Assembly (NCBI GenBank): GCA_015060835.1
Contig: SUXT01000014.1
Span: 1 to 42,282 of the forward strand
Length of the DNA stretch: 42,282 nt
Source of the DNA: Bacteroidales bacterium
GTDB lineage: Bacteria; Bacteroidota; Bacteroidia; Bacteroidales; Bacteroidaceae
Direction: 5' to 3'
The position numbers were made by a program, and so were the translations under genes. The notes beneath the pieces are model-generated. The model saw only the letters and a program-made list of their open reading frames with translations. It searched no databases and was not told the DNA's origin. Below are positions 32,616-39,538 of the stretch, piece by piece (position 1 is the first letter of the stretch; every line of letters starts with the position of its first letter).

Positions 32616-33944
32616 ATGAACAAACTGCTTAAATTGTTTGGACTTATAGCAATTCTTGGAGTATTCTCATCGTGCAGCAACGATGATGACAGTTTGAATG
32701 TTCCCAAGTATATGTCTGCCAAAAAATCGACAGAAGTCCGCTTTATAAAAAATCAGAAGACAAGAGCCTGTGATGTAAATGGCAATATGTGGGTAACAAA
32801 ACCTGCGCCTGTAACAGCCGAAGAAGCTGCTGAGGTGTTGGCATACATAGCCACCGACCCCGACTATTGCGATACGTTACCCTCTTACACCCGCTATTTC
32901 ATACAGCATGTAGGCGGTGCCAACCACCTCTACTCTTATGTTGACTGGAACGGTGCCCTCCACACAGGTATAAACGGCACAACCTGCTTCGACAATCTTC
33001 AGGTGCTCGAAAACAACGGACAATGGCAGCATGTATACAACTTCAACGCCGGCAAGTGCGACAATGCAGCAACAAACAACTCATCGCTGATGACCGATGG
33101 CTTCAATGGCATCAAAGCGATGGCAAGCTATGCAAGCAATTGGGCAGATGCCTATAGAATCTATTACTACAAAGGTAATTACTATATAGGCCTCGACTAC
33201 TTCGCAAAGAAGGGCGACGGAGAGGTTCCCGGCGACAAAATCTATGATGACTGGGTGCTGAAGATAGTTCCCGAAAATATCGGTTCATCAGATGATGATG
33301 ACAATGGTGATGACAACGGCGATAATGGCGACGACAACGGTGACAATGGCGATGACAACGGTGATAACGGCGATGACAACGGCGGTGTTGTTCCCGACAC
33401 CATCGTTCCCGGCAAAGGCGAAGTGGAATTTGATGTTCACCAGCAGGAGCACCAGGATTGGAACGAAATAAAGACTACCGTTCACTTGAGAGACAGTGTA
33501 GATGTGCGCATCCTCATCCCCGTACCCTGCGAATACATTGCAGTGCCCGACGACTTTGATATCCGCTCAGGTGCCGACTACACATATATCACCGAAAAGC
33601 AGATTGTAACATACACTGTGGCAGGTCAGGAATTTGAAACAGAGGTTATAATCAACCACACAATCGAAGGTATAGAGATTCTTATCTCAGGTACCGAGTG
33701 CAAAGAGGCGCTCAAGGTGGCCCGTGCAGTATATGCAGACGGTCTTACATTTGAGATTCACAGCTATGTATACAGCGTAGTTGACGAAGAGACCATTTGG
33801 GGCTGGTTGAAGAATACCGAATGTCCGCAGACCTCGTGGAGCAAATGGCCTAAGAGTGGCGATTGCTGCACCCATACCTACGGACAAGTATCCTCGGCAT
33901 TCTATCCCGATGAAGAAATCAAGCACGACAAGAATGTAGAATAA
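32616..33944 (+). CDS. Surface lipoprotein with Asp/Asn/Gly tandem repeat linker
   Basis: The 442-residue protein has a lipoprotein signal (GVFSSC, Cys20) followed by acidic residues (SNDDDS), a pattern that in Bacteroidales often directs export to the cell surface. Residues about 40-220 form an unknown domain rich in Trp, Tyr and Asn; about 225-260 is an acidic linker of DDNGDNG repeats; a beta-rich C-terminal domain follows (about 265-442) with clustered Cys residues near the end (CPQTSW and GDCCTHTYG). I recognise no family. The linker probably separates two domains and may bind calcium. A terminator follows. Confidence 0.7.
   Translation: MNKLLKLFGLIAILGVFSSCSNDDDSLNVPKYMSAKKSTEVRFIKNQKTRACDVNGNMWVTKPAPVTAEEAAEVLAYIATDPDYCDTLPSYTRYFIQHVGGANHLYSYVDWNGALHTGINGTTCFDNLQVLENNGQWQHVYNFNAGKCDNAATNNSSLMTDGFNGIKAMASYASNWADAYRIYYYKGNYYIGLDYFAKKGDGEVPGDKIYDDWVLKIVPENIGSSDDDDNGDDNGDNGDDNGDNGDDNGDNGDDNGGVVPDTIVPGKGEVEFDVHQQEHQDWNEIKTTVHLRDSVDVRILIPVPCEYIAVPDDFDIRSGADYTYITEKQIVTYTVAGQEFETEVIINHTIEGIEILISGTECKEALKVARAVYADGLTFEIHSYVYSVVDEETIWGWLKNTECPQTSWSKWPKSGDCCTHTYGQVSSAFYPDEEIKHDKNVE
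33286..33382 (+). repeat. In-frame 21-base tandem repeat coding DDNGDNG
   Basis: About four units of roughly 21 bases encode DDNGDNG with synonymous variation between copies (GAC/GAT, GGC/GGT). The unit is a multiple of three, so slippage or recombination would change linker length but keep the frame. Confidence 0.8.
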
Positions 33945-33962
33945 TACATGTGCAATTATAAT

Positions 33963-34000
33963 AATGTGTGCAGGGCAAACCTCTGCACACATTTTATTTT
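33963..34000 (+). terminator. Terminator of the lipoprotein gene
   Basis: AATGTGTGCAG (33963-33973) pairs with CTGCACACATT (33983-33993); TTTATTTTA follows. Confidence 0.8.
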
Positions 34001-34105
34001 ACAGCAAATAGTCATTGGGGAGTATAAAAACTCCTGCTCGAAGTGTAGAAAAGTGCCAATTGGAAGAAAAAATCAGATATTTTTAAAATTTTCTTCAAAA
34101 ATCCA

Positions 34106-34135
34106 TTGCGGTTTGAAAAATTAGTTCTACCTTTG
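34106..34135 (+). promoter_or_regulatory. Promoter of tRNA-Pro
   Basis: TTG at 34106-34108 and TACCTTTG at 34128-34135 are 19 bases apart, an exact fit to the Bacteroidetes promoter spacing. The tRNA starts 16 bases after the -7 box. Confidence 0.75.
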
Positions 34136-34151
34136 CAGAGCAAAACCCAAG

Positions 34152-34226
34152 CGGGGTGTAGCTCAGCCCGGTTAGAGTACGCGTCTGGGGGGCGTGTGGT
34201 CGCTGGTTCGAATCCAGTCACCCCGA
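34152..34226 (+). tRNA. tRNA-Pro (anticodon GGG)
   Basis: A 75-base cloverleaf: acceptor CGGGGTG/CACCCCG with discriminator A at 34226; D arm from GCTC (34161-34164); an anticodon stem with loop CTGGGGG giving anticodon GGG at 34187-34189; and the T arm with TTCGAAT. CCA is not encoded. GGG reads CCC and CCU codons. A short leader and a following terminator make it a single transcript. Confidence 0.93.
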
Positions 34227-34231
34227 CTGGA

Positions 34232-34276
34232 AAAGCCTCGAAAATCGAAAGATTTTCGAGGCTTTCGCTTTTTTTG
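34232..34276 (+). terminator. Terminator after tRNA-Pro
   Basis: A 15-bp perfect stem (34232-34246 with 34251-34265) with loop GAAA is followed by CGCTTTTTTT. Confidence 0.9.
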
Positions 34277-34485
34277 TCTGCACTATTCGGCTCGGTGTAA
34301 ATAATTGATGCGCTACCGTAAAAACCTGAAGTGAATCCTTGATACTTTCATAAATTTTCCCATTTCTCTTTTTTGTTTATACTGTTCTATTTTATCTCTT
34401 TTTCTTTGTAAATATCAAATTTATTTTTGGTTTTAAAGTATTAGTTTGTATTTTTTCGTCGTTTTGTAAAGTCGTATTTAATAAA

Positions 34486-34575
34486 ATGAAGTATGACAAT
34501 ATCAACTCTCCCTGTTCCGTAAATATGGGCACAATATTGACAATGAACGCGTATATTTCTACAACGCCAATATAA
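34486..34575 (+). CDS. Possible 29-residue peptide ahead of a terminator
   Basis: The frame MKYDNINSPCSVNMGTILTM followed by nine more residues starts in an A-rich context (AATAAAATG) like many starts here and ends 15 bases before a terminator hairpin. It has no signal or membrane segment. It may be a real small protein, a leader peptide or chance; a small RNA ending at the hairpin is equally possible. Confidence 0.2.
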   Translation: MKYDNINSPCSVNMGTILTMNAYISTTPI

Positions 34576-34590
34576 ACCCCTCTAAAATAA

Positions 34591-34624
34591 AAGGCGGTTT
34601 CCTATGCCGTCTTGTGTTTTTTTG
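34591..34624 (+). terminator. Hairpin with T-run before the sigma-factor promoter
   Basis: AAGGCGG (34591-34597) pairs with CCGTCTT (34607-34613, one G-T pair), followed by GTGTTTTTTT. It marks the end of a short transcript that starts somewhere after the tRNA terminator. Confidence 0.65.
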
Positions 34625-34626
34625 AC

Positions 34627-34634
34627 TATTTTTG
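34627..34634 (+). promoter_or_regulatory. -7 box of the sigma-factor operon
   Basis: TATTTTTG matches TAnnTTTG and lies just after the preceding T-run; no -33 match is visible. Transcription from here gives a leader of roughly 160 bases. Confidence 0.45.
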
Positions 34635-34801
34635 CATCCGACACGGGGGATGTAGCAGTAAGGTATCTGATATAAACAGCATTTTATATCTCACATAAAA
34701 GGCTATAGAATAATCCCATTCAATCAACCAAAACAGAGGCGCTTTTAACAAGCCGGGGTTTGATACCGTCAGCAAGTTGAATTCGCAGGAAAACATAAAA
34801 T

Positions 34802-35515
34802 ATGACAGATTCACAACTTATATTCGGGATAGTGCAGAACGATGAGCGTGCCTGGAGGTACATCTGCAGAGAGATGAGGCCGGGATTCGCTTCAATTTTG
34901 GTACAGGCATTTGTTGATAGGATTTCTGACGAAGATATCGAGGATATCTTTCAGGAGTCGCTGATTGTGTTGATGCAAAAGGTGAAAAGTGGCAGTGTGG
35001 TGAGTAGTCGTGAGGGCGCTCTGTTCAGCTATCTTGTGCAGATAGGCAAACTGACGGCATGCAACATGGTTCGTAAAAAAACTGCACAAAATTTGGACGA
35101 TGCGGTTACCTCTTCGCTTACTCTACATTATAGTAGTGAGGAAGATGCTGACATTACCGTAGATGAAAAGCAGCAAATGCAGAACGAATTTCTGGACAAA
35201 ATCCTGGATATGATTCCAACGGAGTGCAGGAATCTTCTGAAACATTTTTATTGGAACCATAAGCCTATGGATGAGATTGCAGGCATTTTGGGTATGCGTA
35301 ATGCCGATTCCGTAAAGGCTAAAAAGAGTAAGTGTATGAATAAGATCAAGGAATTGGCCGCCCGTATTATTGAAAATGACGAGTTTGCCGAAGAGGTTAT
35401 TCGCAATGCCGTAGAGAGAGCAGCGCTCAGAGAGTTGATCGATAACGAGAGAAACAATGCAGGCGACGGCTACTGTATGGCTGCTTTGGATGTTGATGAC
35501 GATACAGAGGAGTGA
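34802..35515 (+). CDS. Sigma-70 family (ECF-like) RNA polymerase sigma factor
   Basis: The 237-residue protein has a region 2 (about 8-90: DEDIEDIFQESLIVLMQ, then YLVQIGKLTACNMVRKK) and a region 4 helix-turn-helix (about 138-185: RNLLKHFYWNHKPMDEIAGI, then NADSVKAKKSKCMNKIKEL). A linker of about 35 acidic residues separates them, and the tail of about 50 residues is unusual in length and ends DVDDDTEE. It directs RNA polymerase to a special promoter set. The next gene, a membrane HExxH protein, starts within its stop codon (TGATG), so its output is tied to that protein; the targets are unknown. Confidence 0.85.
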   Translation: MTDSQLIFGIVQNDERAWRYICREMRPGFASILVQAFVDRISDEDIEDIFQESLIVLMQKVKSGSVVSSREGALFSYLVQIGKLTACNMVRKKTAQNLDDAVTSSLTLHYSSEEDADITVDEKQQMQNEFLDKILDMIPTECRNLLKHFYWNHKPMDEIAGILGMRNADSVKAKKSKCMNKIKELAARIIENDEFAEEVIRNAVERAALRELIDNERNNAGDGYCMAALDVDDDTEE

Positions 35516-36249
35516 TGAAGGAAAGACTTGGCAAAATCGGCTATATAGCATTTACCTCATTATTCGGTCTGTTGACAGTTCTTTTCTTGGGCGTTTTTAT
35601 AACATCTCTTGCCAAGAACGCCATTGATATGTGGGTGAGGATAGGTTGTGATTGGCGGCATACAGGAAATTATGTAGGTCTGTTTGCCGGTTTTGCTGCA
35701 TACGGGTTGTTTGCTATAACTGTTGTTGTCTTCAAAATCAGTCATAATCTGAATTGGCTCATGAAGTTCACTCACGAGTTGACACATACGCTTATGGCTT
35801 TGTTGTTTTTCAAGAAAATCAGCGAATTTGTGGTCAAGGGCAGAGAATGCTATGTGAATTACAAGCCGGGTAAATATGGAATCGGGTATATCCCTATCAC
35901 TTTATCGCCTTATTGCATACCTATATATACATTCATGATATTTCCGTTCAGGTTTGCCGGCGATAGCCACTATATGATAATATTTGATGCGCTGATTGCG
36001 TTTACTTATGCATTTCATCTCCATTCATTCATAAAGCAGACACGTCTCACGCAGTCCGATATTGAGAACTGCGGCATTGCAAGGTCTGTTTCGTTTCTTA
36101 CATTCACACACCTTGCGGTGGCATCTGTCATTCTTGCTACTCCGAAGGGCGGAGTGCTGAAGGCTGTTGGCAGAATATTTTTTGAATACCCTCTGCGTAT
36201 CCTCACAGACCCGCTGGGCTGGGCACGCGAAATAATAATGTATTTTTAG
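35515..36249 (+). CDS. Integral membrane HExxH protein, M50B- or DUF3267-like putative metalloprotease
   Basis: From the ATG at 35515 (one base overlap with the sigma-factor TGA) the protein has 244 residues; a GTG three bases earlier is possible. It has about five hydrophobic segments (about 8-32, 52-72, 125-147, 148-170 and 190-208). FTHELTHTLMALLFF, near residues 85-100, contains the zinc motif HELTH at the edge of a membrane segment, as in site-2-type or DUF3267 zincins. The usual second motif of RseP (LDG) is not found. Coupling to a sigma factor suggests control of an anti-sigma factor or direct sequestration, but no anti-sigma gene is present. This is inference from context. Confidence 0.7.
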   Translation: MKERLGKIGYIAFTSLFGLLTVLFLGVFITSLAKNAIDMWVRIGCDWRHTGNYVGLFAGFAAYGLFAITVVVFKISHNLNWLMKFTHELTHTLMALLFFKKISEFVVKGRECYVNYKPGKYGIGYIPITLSPYCIPIYTFMIFPFRFAGDSHYMIIFDALIAFTYAFHLHSFIKQTRLTQSDIENCGIARSVSFLTFTHLAVASVILATPKGGVLKAVGRIFFEYPLRILTDPLGWAREIIMYF

Positions 36250-36314
36250 AGGTTTATTCCCCAATAAGATATTTTTTTGAATTAAGCGGTTACCTTTTCT
36301 TCGTAACGACATTA

Positions 36315-36343
36315 TAGAGTGAAAACAATTCAATAACACTCTA
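36315..36343 (+). repeat. 7-bp inverted repeat before the small secreted protein
   Basis: TAGAGTG (36315-36321) and CACTCTA (36337-36343) are separated by 15 bases and end 13 bases before the ATG at 36357. It may be an operator or an mRNA hairpin. Confidence 0.4.
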
Positions 36344-36356
36344 AAATTTCAACGTT

Positions 36357-36749
36357 ATGAAAAAAATCTTTTTTGTTGCGATTCTTTCGCTCGTGTCAGT
36401 TTTTTGTGTAGCTGCAACTACAATCGATGCAACACCATCGTCAAACAACACCTCTTCTGTAACAGCAAAAATTGCAGGAATGGATGAGGAATTCGACTTT
36501 GAAACAAAAACTTTGACGGCTATATATCATCTGATGCCGCAGAAGGTAAAGACGCTTTGCATTAGGAGTTACAAGTCTATAGCTCCGCGAATAGATAAGT
36601 CTGTAGGCAAGCGTTTCGTGTATGAGGGCGTGGCAATTACTCCCATCAAAACAGCCAATGGCATAGACTTGAAATTCAGTTACAAAGGTCACTCTCTCGT
36701 AGTGGAGAACTACACAAAAGCAGAGTTTGATAAAATCTTCGGGTTGTAG
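36357..36749 (+). CDS. Small secreted protein of unknown function
   Basis: The 130-residue product has a clear signal peptide (about 1-20, FCVAA) and a mature part of about 110 residues with a Ser/Thr/Asn-rich start (DATPSSNNTSSV), two helices (KTLTAIYHLMPQKVKTLC, then SYKSIAPRID) and a beta-rich end (FVYEGVAITP and LKFSYKGHSLVVEN). I recognise no family. It lies between the sigma factor/HExxH pair and the transpeptidase-like gene on the same strand. The 107-base gap before it holds an inverted repeat, so it may have its own control. Confidence 0.65.
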   Translation: MKKIFFVAILSLVSVFCVAATTIDATPSSNNTSSVTAKIAGMDEEFDFETKTLTAIYHLMPQKVKTLCIRSYKSIAPRIDKSVGKRFVYEGVAITPIKTANGIDLKFSYKGHSLVVENYTKAEFDKIFGL

Positions 36750-36812
36750 TATTAGTGAATGGATATTCAGTGCAGCTGCAGAAAAGATGTTTTATCTTAT
36801 AATTTTTGTGCC

Positions 36813-37388
36813 ATGAAAAAATTTTTAATAGTTCTATGTGGTGTTCTTATTGCGATTAGTGTAATAAAGCTGTTCATTCCGAATGATCCACCCTCTAACA
36901 TATCCGAAATATACAATTACTGTAAGAATAATGGATATAGCACCGAATATTGTTTCCTGACCGATTTTTCAAAGCCTTCCGGAACTAAAAGGTTCTATAT
37001 CTACAGTTTCAAGGAAAAGAAAATCATTCACAAAAGTCTGTGTGCACAAGGTCTTGGTGTTAACTATAATATATTTAAATCTACTTTCAGTAATGAAATT
37101 GGTAGCAATTACTCCAGCTTAGGTAAATACAAAGTAGGAAAATTGAGACCAATGTCTAATCCCAGATATGAAAAAGGATACAATCTGTATGGACTCGATT
37201 CTACTAATTCAAATGCACTTGTCCGAGGAATCCTTATTCATAATGGAAACGTAGAATTCGAAACATTCCCATTGCCTTGTATACCGGTTAGCAAAGGATG
37301 CTTTGCTGTATCAAATTCTATGATGAAGCATATCGAATCTATTAAAAAACAGTCAAATAAACCAATATTGTTATACGCCTACAAATGA
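36813..37388 (+). CDS. L,D-transpeptidase catalytic-domain-like protein (YkuD_2 type), membrane-anchored
   Basis: From the ATG at 36813 (MKKFLIVLCGVLIAISVIKL) the protein has 191 residues with an N-terminal anchor; an ATG at 36759 would place 18 polar residues before it and is less likely. The C-terminal half has ILIHNG with the likely active-site His and SKGCFAVSN with the catalytic Cys, as in murein L,D-transpeptidase catalytic domains. These enzymes form or edit 3-3 peptidoglycan cross-links in the periplasm. It is a small stand-alone version without a binding domain. The gene is AT-rich (three sampled lines 30-38% GC, against about 52% in murA), which suggests transfer. Confidence 0.75.
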   Translation: MKKFLIVLCGVLIAISVIKLFIPNDPPSNISEIYNYCKNNGYSTEYCFLTDFSKPSGTKRFYIYSFKEKKIIHKSLCAQGLGVNYNIFKSTFSNEIGSNYSSLGKYKVGKLRPMSNPRYEKGYNLYGLDSTNSNALVRGILIHNGNVEFETFPLPCIPVSKGCFAVSNSMMKHIESIKKQSNKPILLYAYK

Positions 37389-37443
37389 TAAAATAAAACA
37401 ATTTCGCGATAATAATCCTATATTGGATTTTGCAGCAGGATTT

Positions 37444-37479
37444 ATCCCTGAGTTGTCTTTCAATGGACAACTCGGGGAT
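37444..37479. terminator. Hairpin between converging transpeptidase and catalase genes
   Basis: A 14-bp stem with one wobble pair (37444-37457 with 37466-37479) and an 8-base loop lies between the two converging genes. The T-runs are short. Confidence 0.6.
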
Positions 37480-37532
37480 TTCTGTGTGGTATCGGTTATA
37501 ATAGAGAGTACTTCTAACTGTCCCAACGAAAA

Positions 37533-39041
37533 TTATACATGCGTTGCTGTCTGTTCCAGGCGCTCCTTTTCGCTTAACGAAGCGAGCCGTTTCACCTCTT
37601 CTATATTCAATGAAAGAGCCTCGGCAAGACGTGTGCCATATTCGCGGTCGGCAAGGAAGCAGTGTGCCGCATGGCGATACTTGATGTTGTCGCTTACAGG
37701 CATTATGTCGGCGGCAGTGTTCTCGATGAGCAGTCGGCGTTTATCCTCGGTCATCAGACGGTAGAGGTCGCCCGGCTGGTAGAAACAGTCGTCGCTTCTG
37801 TCTTCGTAGGGATTGTAGCGCATGGATGCGCCCTCGGCAGGCGAATAGGTGGCCATTGTCTCCTTAACCTGCCATTCACCTATGCTGTTGGGTGAATAGC
37901 CTTTGCGTGCACCATTGTTGCCATCCACACGCATCTGTCCGTCGCGATGGAAACTGTGTACCGGGCATTTTGCCCTGTTCACCGGTATCTGGTCGTGATT
38001 GACACCGAGGCGGTAACGCTGCGCATCGCCGTAGGAGAAGAGTCTGCCCTGCAATAGTTTGTCGGGGGAGAGCCCAATTCCCGGCACAATGTGCGAAGGG
38101 TTGAATGCAGCCTGCTCCACCTGCGCAAAATAGTTGTCGGGGTTGCGGTTGAGTTCTAAGATTCCAACCTCAATGAGAGGAAATTCACTATGCCTCCACA
38201 CTTTGGTGATGTCGAATGGATTTTCGCGGTAGGCTGCCGCCTGCTCCTCGGTCATCACCTGTATGCACATTTTCCAGCGGGGAAAGTCGCCTCGCTCTAT
38301 TGCCTCGAAGAGGTCGCGACCGTGGCTCTCCCTGTCTTTTGCTATGATGTCGGCAGCCTCGGCATTGGAGAGATTTCTGATGCCCTGCTGTGTGATGAAG
38401 TGGAACTTCACCCACACACGCACCCCCTTGCTGTTCACCAGACTGTAGGTGTGCGAACCGAAACCATGCATGTGGCGATAGGAGGCGGGAATGCCCCTGT
38501 CCGACATAACTATGGTTACCTGATGCAGCGCCTCGGGCAACATGGTCCAGAAGTCCCAGTTGCTTTGCGGCGAACGCAGGTTGGTCTGCGGGTCGCGTTT
38601 GATGGCATGGTTGAGATCGGGGAACTGCAGAGGGTCGCGCAGGAAAAAGACCGGTGTGTTGTTGCCCACAAGGTCCCAATTACCCTCGTCAGTGTAAAAT
38701 TTTATGGCAAAGCCGCGTATGTCGCGCTCGGCATCTGCCGCTCCGCGCTCGCCTGCCACGGTGGAGAAACGCATGAAGACCTCAGTCTTCTTGCCCAGCG
38801 AAGAGAATAGCGAAGCACAACTATATCGGGTAATGTCGTTCGTTACGGTGAAATGTCCGAAGGCACCGCTTCCTTTGGCATGCATCCGTCGTTCGGGAAT
38901 AACCTCGCGGTCGAAATGTGCAAGTTTCTCTATCAGCCAGTTGTCTTCGAGAAGCAGAGCACCGCGCGCTCCCGCTGTGAGTGAATTGGTGTTGTCGGCA
39001 ACAGGTGCTCCCACCTCGTTGGTAAGAAATTTTTTATCCAT
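37533..39041 (-). CDS. katA: Monofunctional heme catalase
   Basis: From the ATG at 39041 ([20 protein letters not shown]) the enzyme has 502 residues, normal for a small-subunit catalase. Conserved parts include the distal His region ([16 protein letters not shown]), [49 protein letters not shown] and the proximal heme ligand region [16 protein letters not shown]. It converts hydrogen peroxide to water and oxygen and protects against oxygen exposure. A frame extending upstream to 39482 runs through tandem repeats and is not part of the protein. It diverges from the large secreted gene at 39539. I cannot identify its promoter with confidence. Confidence 0.95.
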   Translation of the reverse strand: MDKKFLTNEVGAPVADNTNSLTAGARGALLLEDNWLIEKLAHFDREVIPERRMHAKGSGAFGHFTVTNDITRYSCASLFSSLGKKTEVFMRFSTVAGERGAADAERDIRGFAIKFYTDEGNWDLVGNNTPVFFLRDPLQFPDLNHAIKRDPQTNLRSPQSNWDFWTMLPEALHQVTIVMSDRGIPASYRHMHGFGSHTYSLVNSKGVRVWVKFHFITQQGIRNLSNAEAADIIAKDRESHGRDLFEAIERGDFPRWKMCIQVMTEEQAAAYRENPFDITKVWRHSEFPLIEVGILELNRNPDNYFAQVEQAAFNPSHIVPGIGLSPDKLLQGRLFSYGDAQRYRLGVNHDQIPVNRAKCPVHSFHRDGQMRVDGNNGARKGYSPNSIGEWQVKETMATYSPAEGASMRYNPYEDRSDDCFYQPGDLYRLMTEDKRRLLIENTAADIMPVSDNIKYRHAAHCFLADREYGTRLAEALSLNIEEVKRLASLSEKERLEQTATHV

Positions 39042-39538
39042 ATATCTATCTTTGAAGAGTTTATTGAGAAAATAACAAGAATGGGGGCTTTTTGTTTGGG
39101 ATGTGTTACCGCAGTGTCTGAACGTAGCAATATGTCTTTTGGAGAAGAAAATTTTACAAAAAAAATCTTTTTCTGCACTTTTATATAATAAAATCCGTAT
39201 ATTTGAGGCATGCTCGAATATACACTGCACTTGCTGTGAAAAATATTCAAGCAAGCTTGATATTTCTCGCTCGTTTGTTCGTATATTTGAGGCATGCTCG
39301 AATATACACTGCACTTGCTGTGAAAAATATTCAAGCAAGCTTGATATTTCTCGCTCGTTTGTTCGTATATTTGAGACGTGCTCGAATATACACTGCACTT
39401 GCTGTGAAAAATATTCAAGCAAGCTTGATATTTCTCGCTCGTTTGTTCGTATATTTGAGGCAAACTCGAATATATGCTCCACAACAAGTGAAGCATTGTG
39501 ATAAAGAGAATAAATAATAACAGATAAAGATTTACACT
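39042..39538. other. Divergent intergenic region: catalase leader and tandem promoter repeats
   Basis: The 497-base gap holds about 150 AT-rich bases next to catalase without a recognisable promoter, then 3.4 copies of an 84-bp repeat (39196-39480) and about 60 bases of leader before the secreted-protein gene. Frames across the repeats on both strands are by-products of the 84-base (3 x 28) period. Confidence 0.7.
39196..39480 (+). repeat. 3.4 tandem copies of an 84-bp unit with promoter-like boxes
   Basis: Units start at 39196, 39280 and 39364, with a partial fourth at 39448. Each has TATATTTG (39198-39205, 39282-39289, 39366-39373, 39450-39457), a match to the TAnnTTTG -7 box, oriented toward the gene at 39539. 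Each also has an imperfect palindrome around TATTTGAG...CTCGAATA and, in full units, CAAGC-AA-GCTTG. A TTG about 22 bases upstream of boxes 2-4 could serve as a long-spaced -33 element. Copies are nearly identical, with a few changes in unit 3. Such arrays gain and lose copies by recombination. Confidence 0.8.

Larger units (their letters stand above)
34277..34801 (+). other. AT-rich gap between tRNA-Pro and the sigma-factor gene
   Basis: About 525 bases without a sure gene. It contains a 29-codon open frame (34486-34575), a terminator-like hairpin with a T-run (34591-34624), a -7 box (34627-34634) and then a leader of about 160 bases before the sigma-factor start. The position just past a tRNA gene is a common integration site, but I see no integrase and no duplicated tRNA end. 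Confidence 0.55.

Noticed and set aside
34152-34276. tRNA-Pro as the attachment site of an integrated element
   Set aside because: No integrase gene and no duplicate of the tRNA 3' end were found downstream; the island signal rests on base composition and position only.
39196-39480. CRISPR array
   Set aside because: The units are contiguous 84-bp copies with no variable spacers and there are no cas genes nearby.
39042-39482. N-terminal extension of catalase with a 28-residue repeat (a 649-codon frame)
   Set aside because: The frame is open only because the 84-bp repeat is a multiple of three; the standard catalase start MDKKFLT lies at 39041 and the extension has no signal or catalase homology.
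39103-39517. Plus-strand repeat-coded peptides across 39103-39517
   Set aside because: They are translations of the tandem promoter repeat in other frames and have no independent start context.
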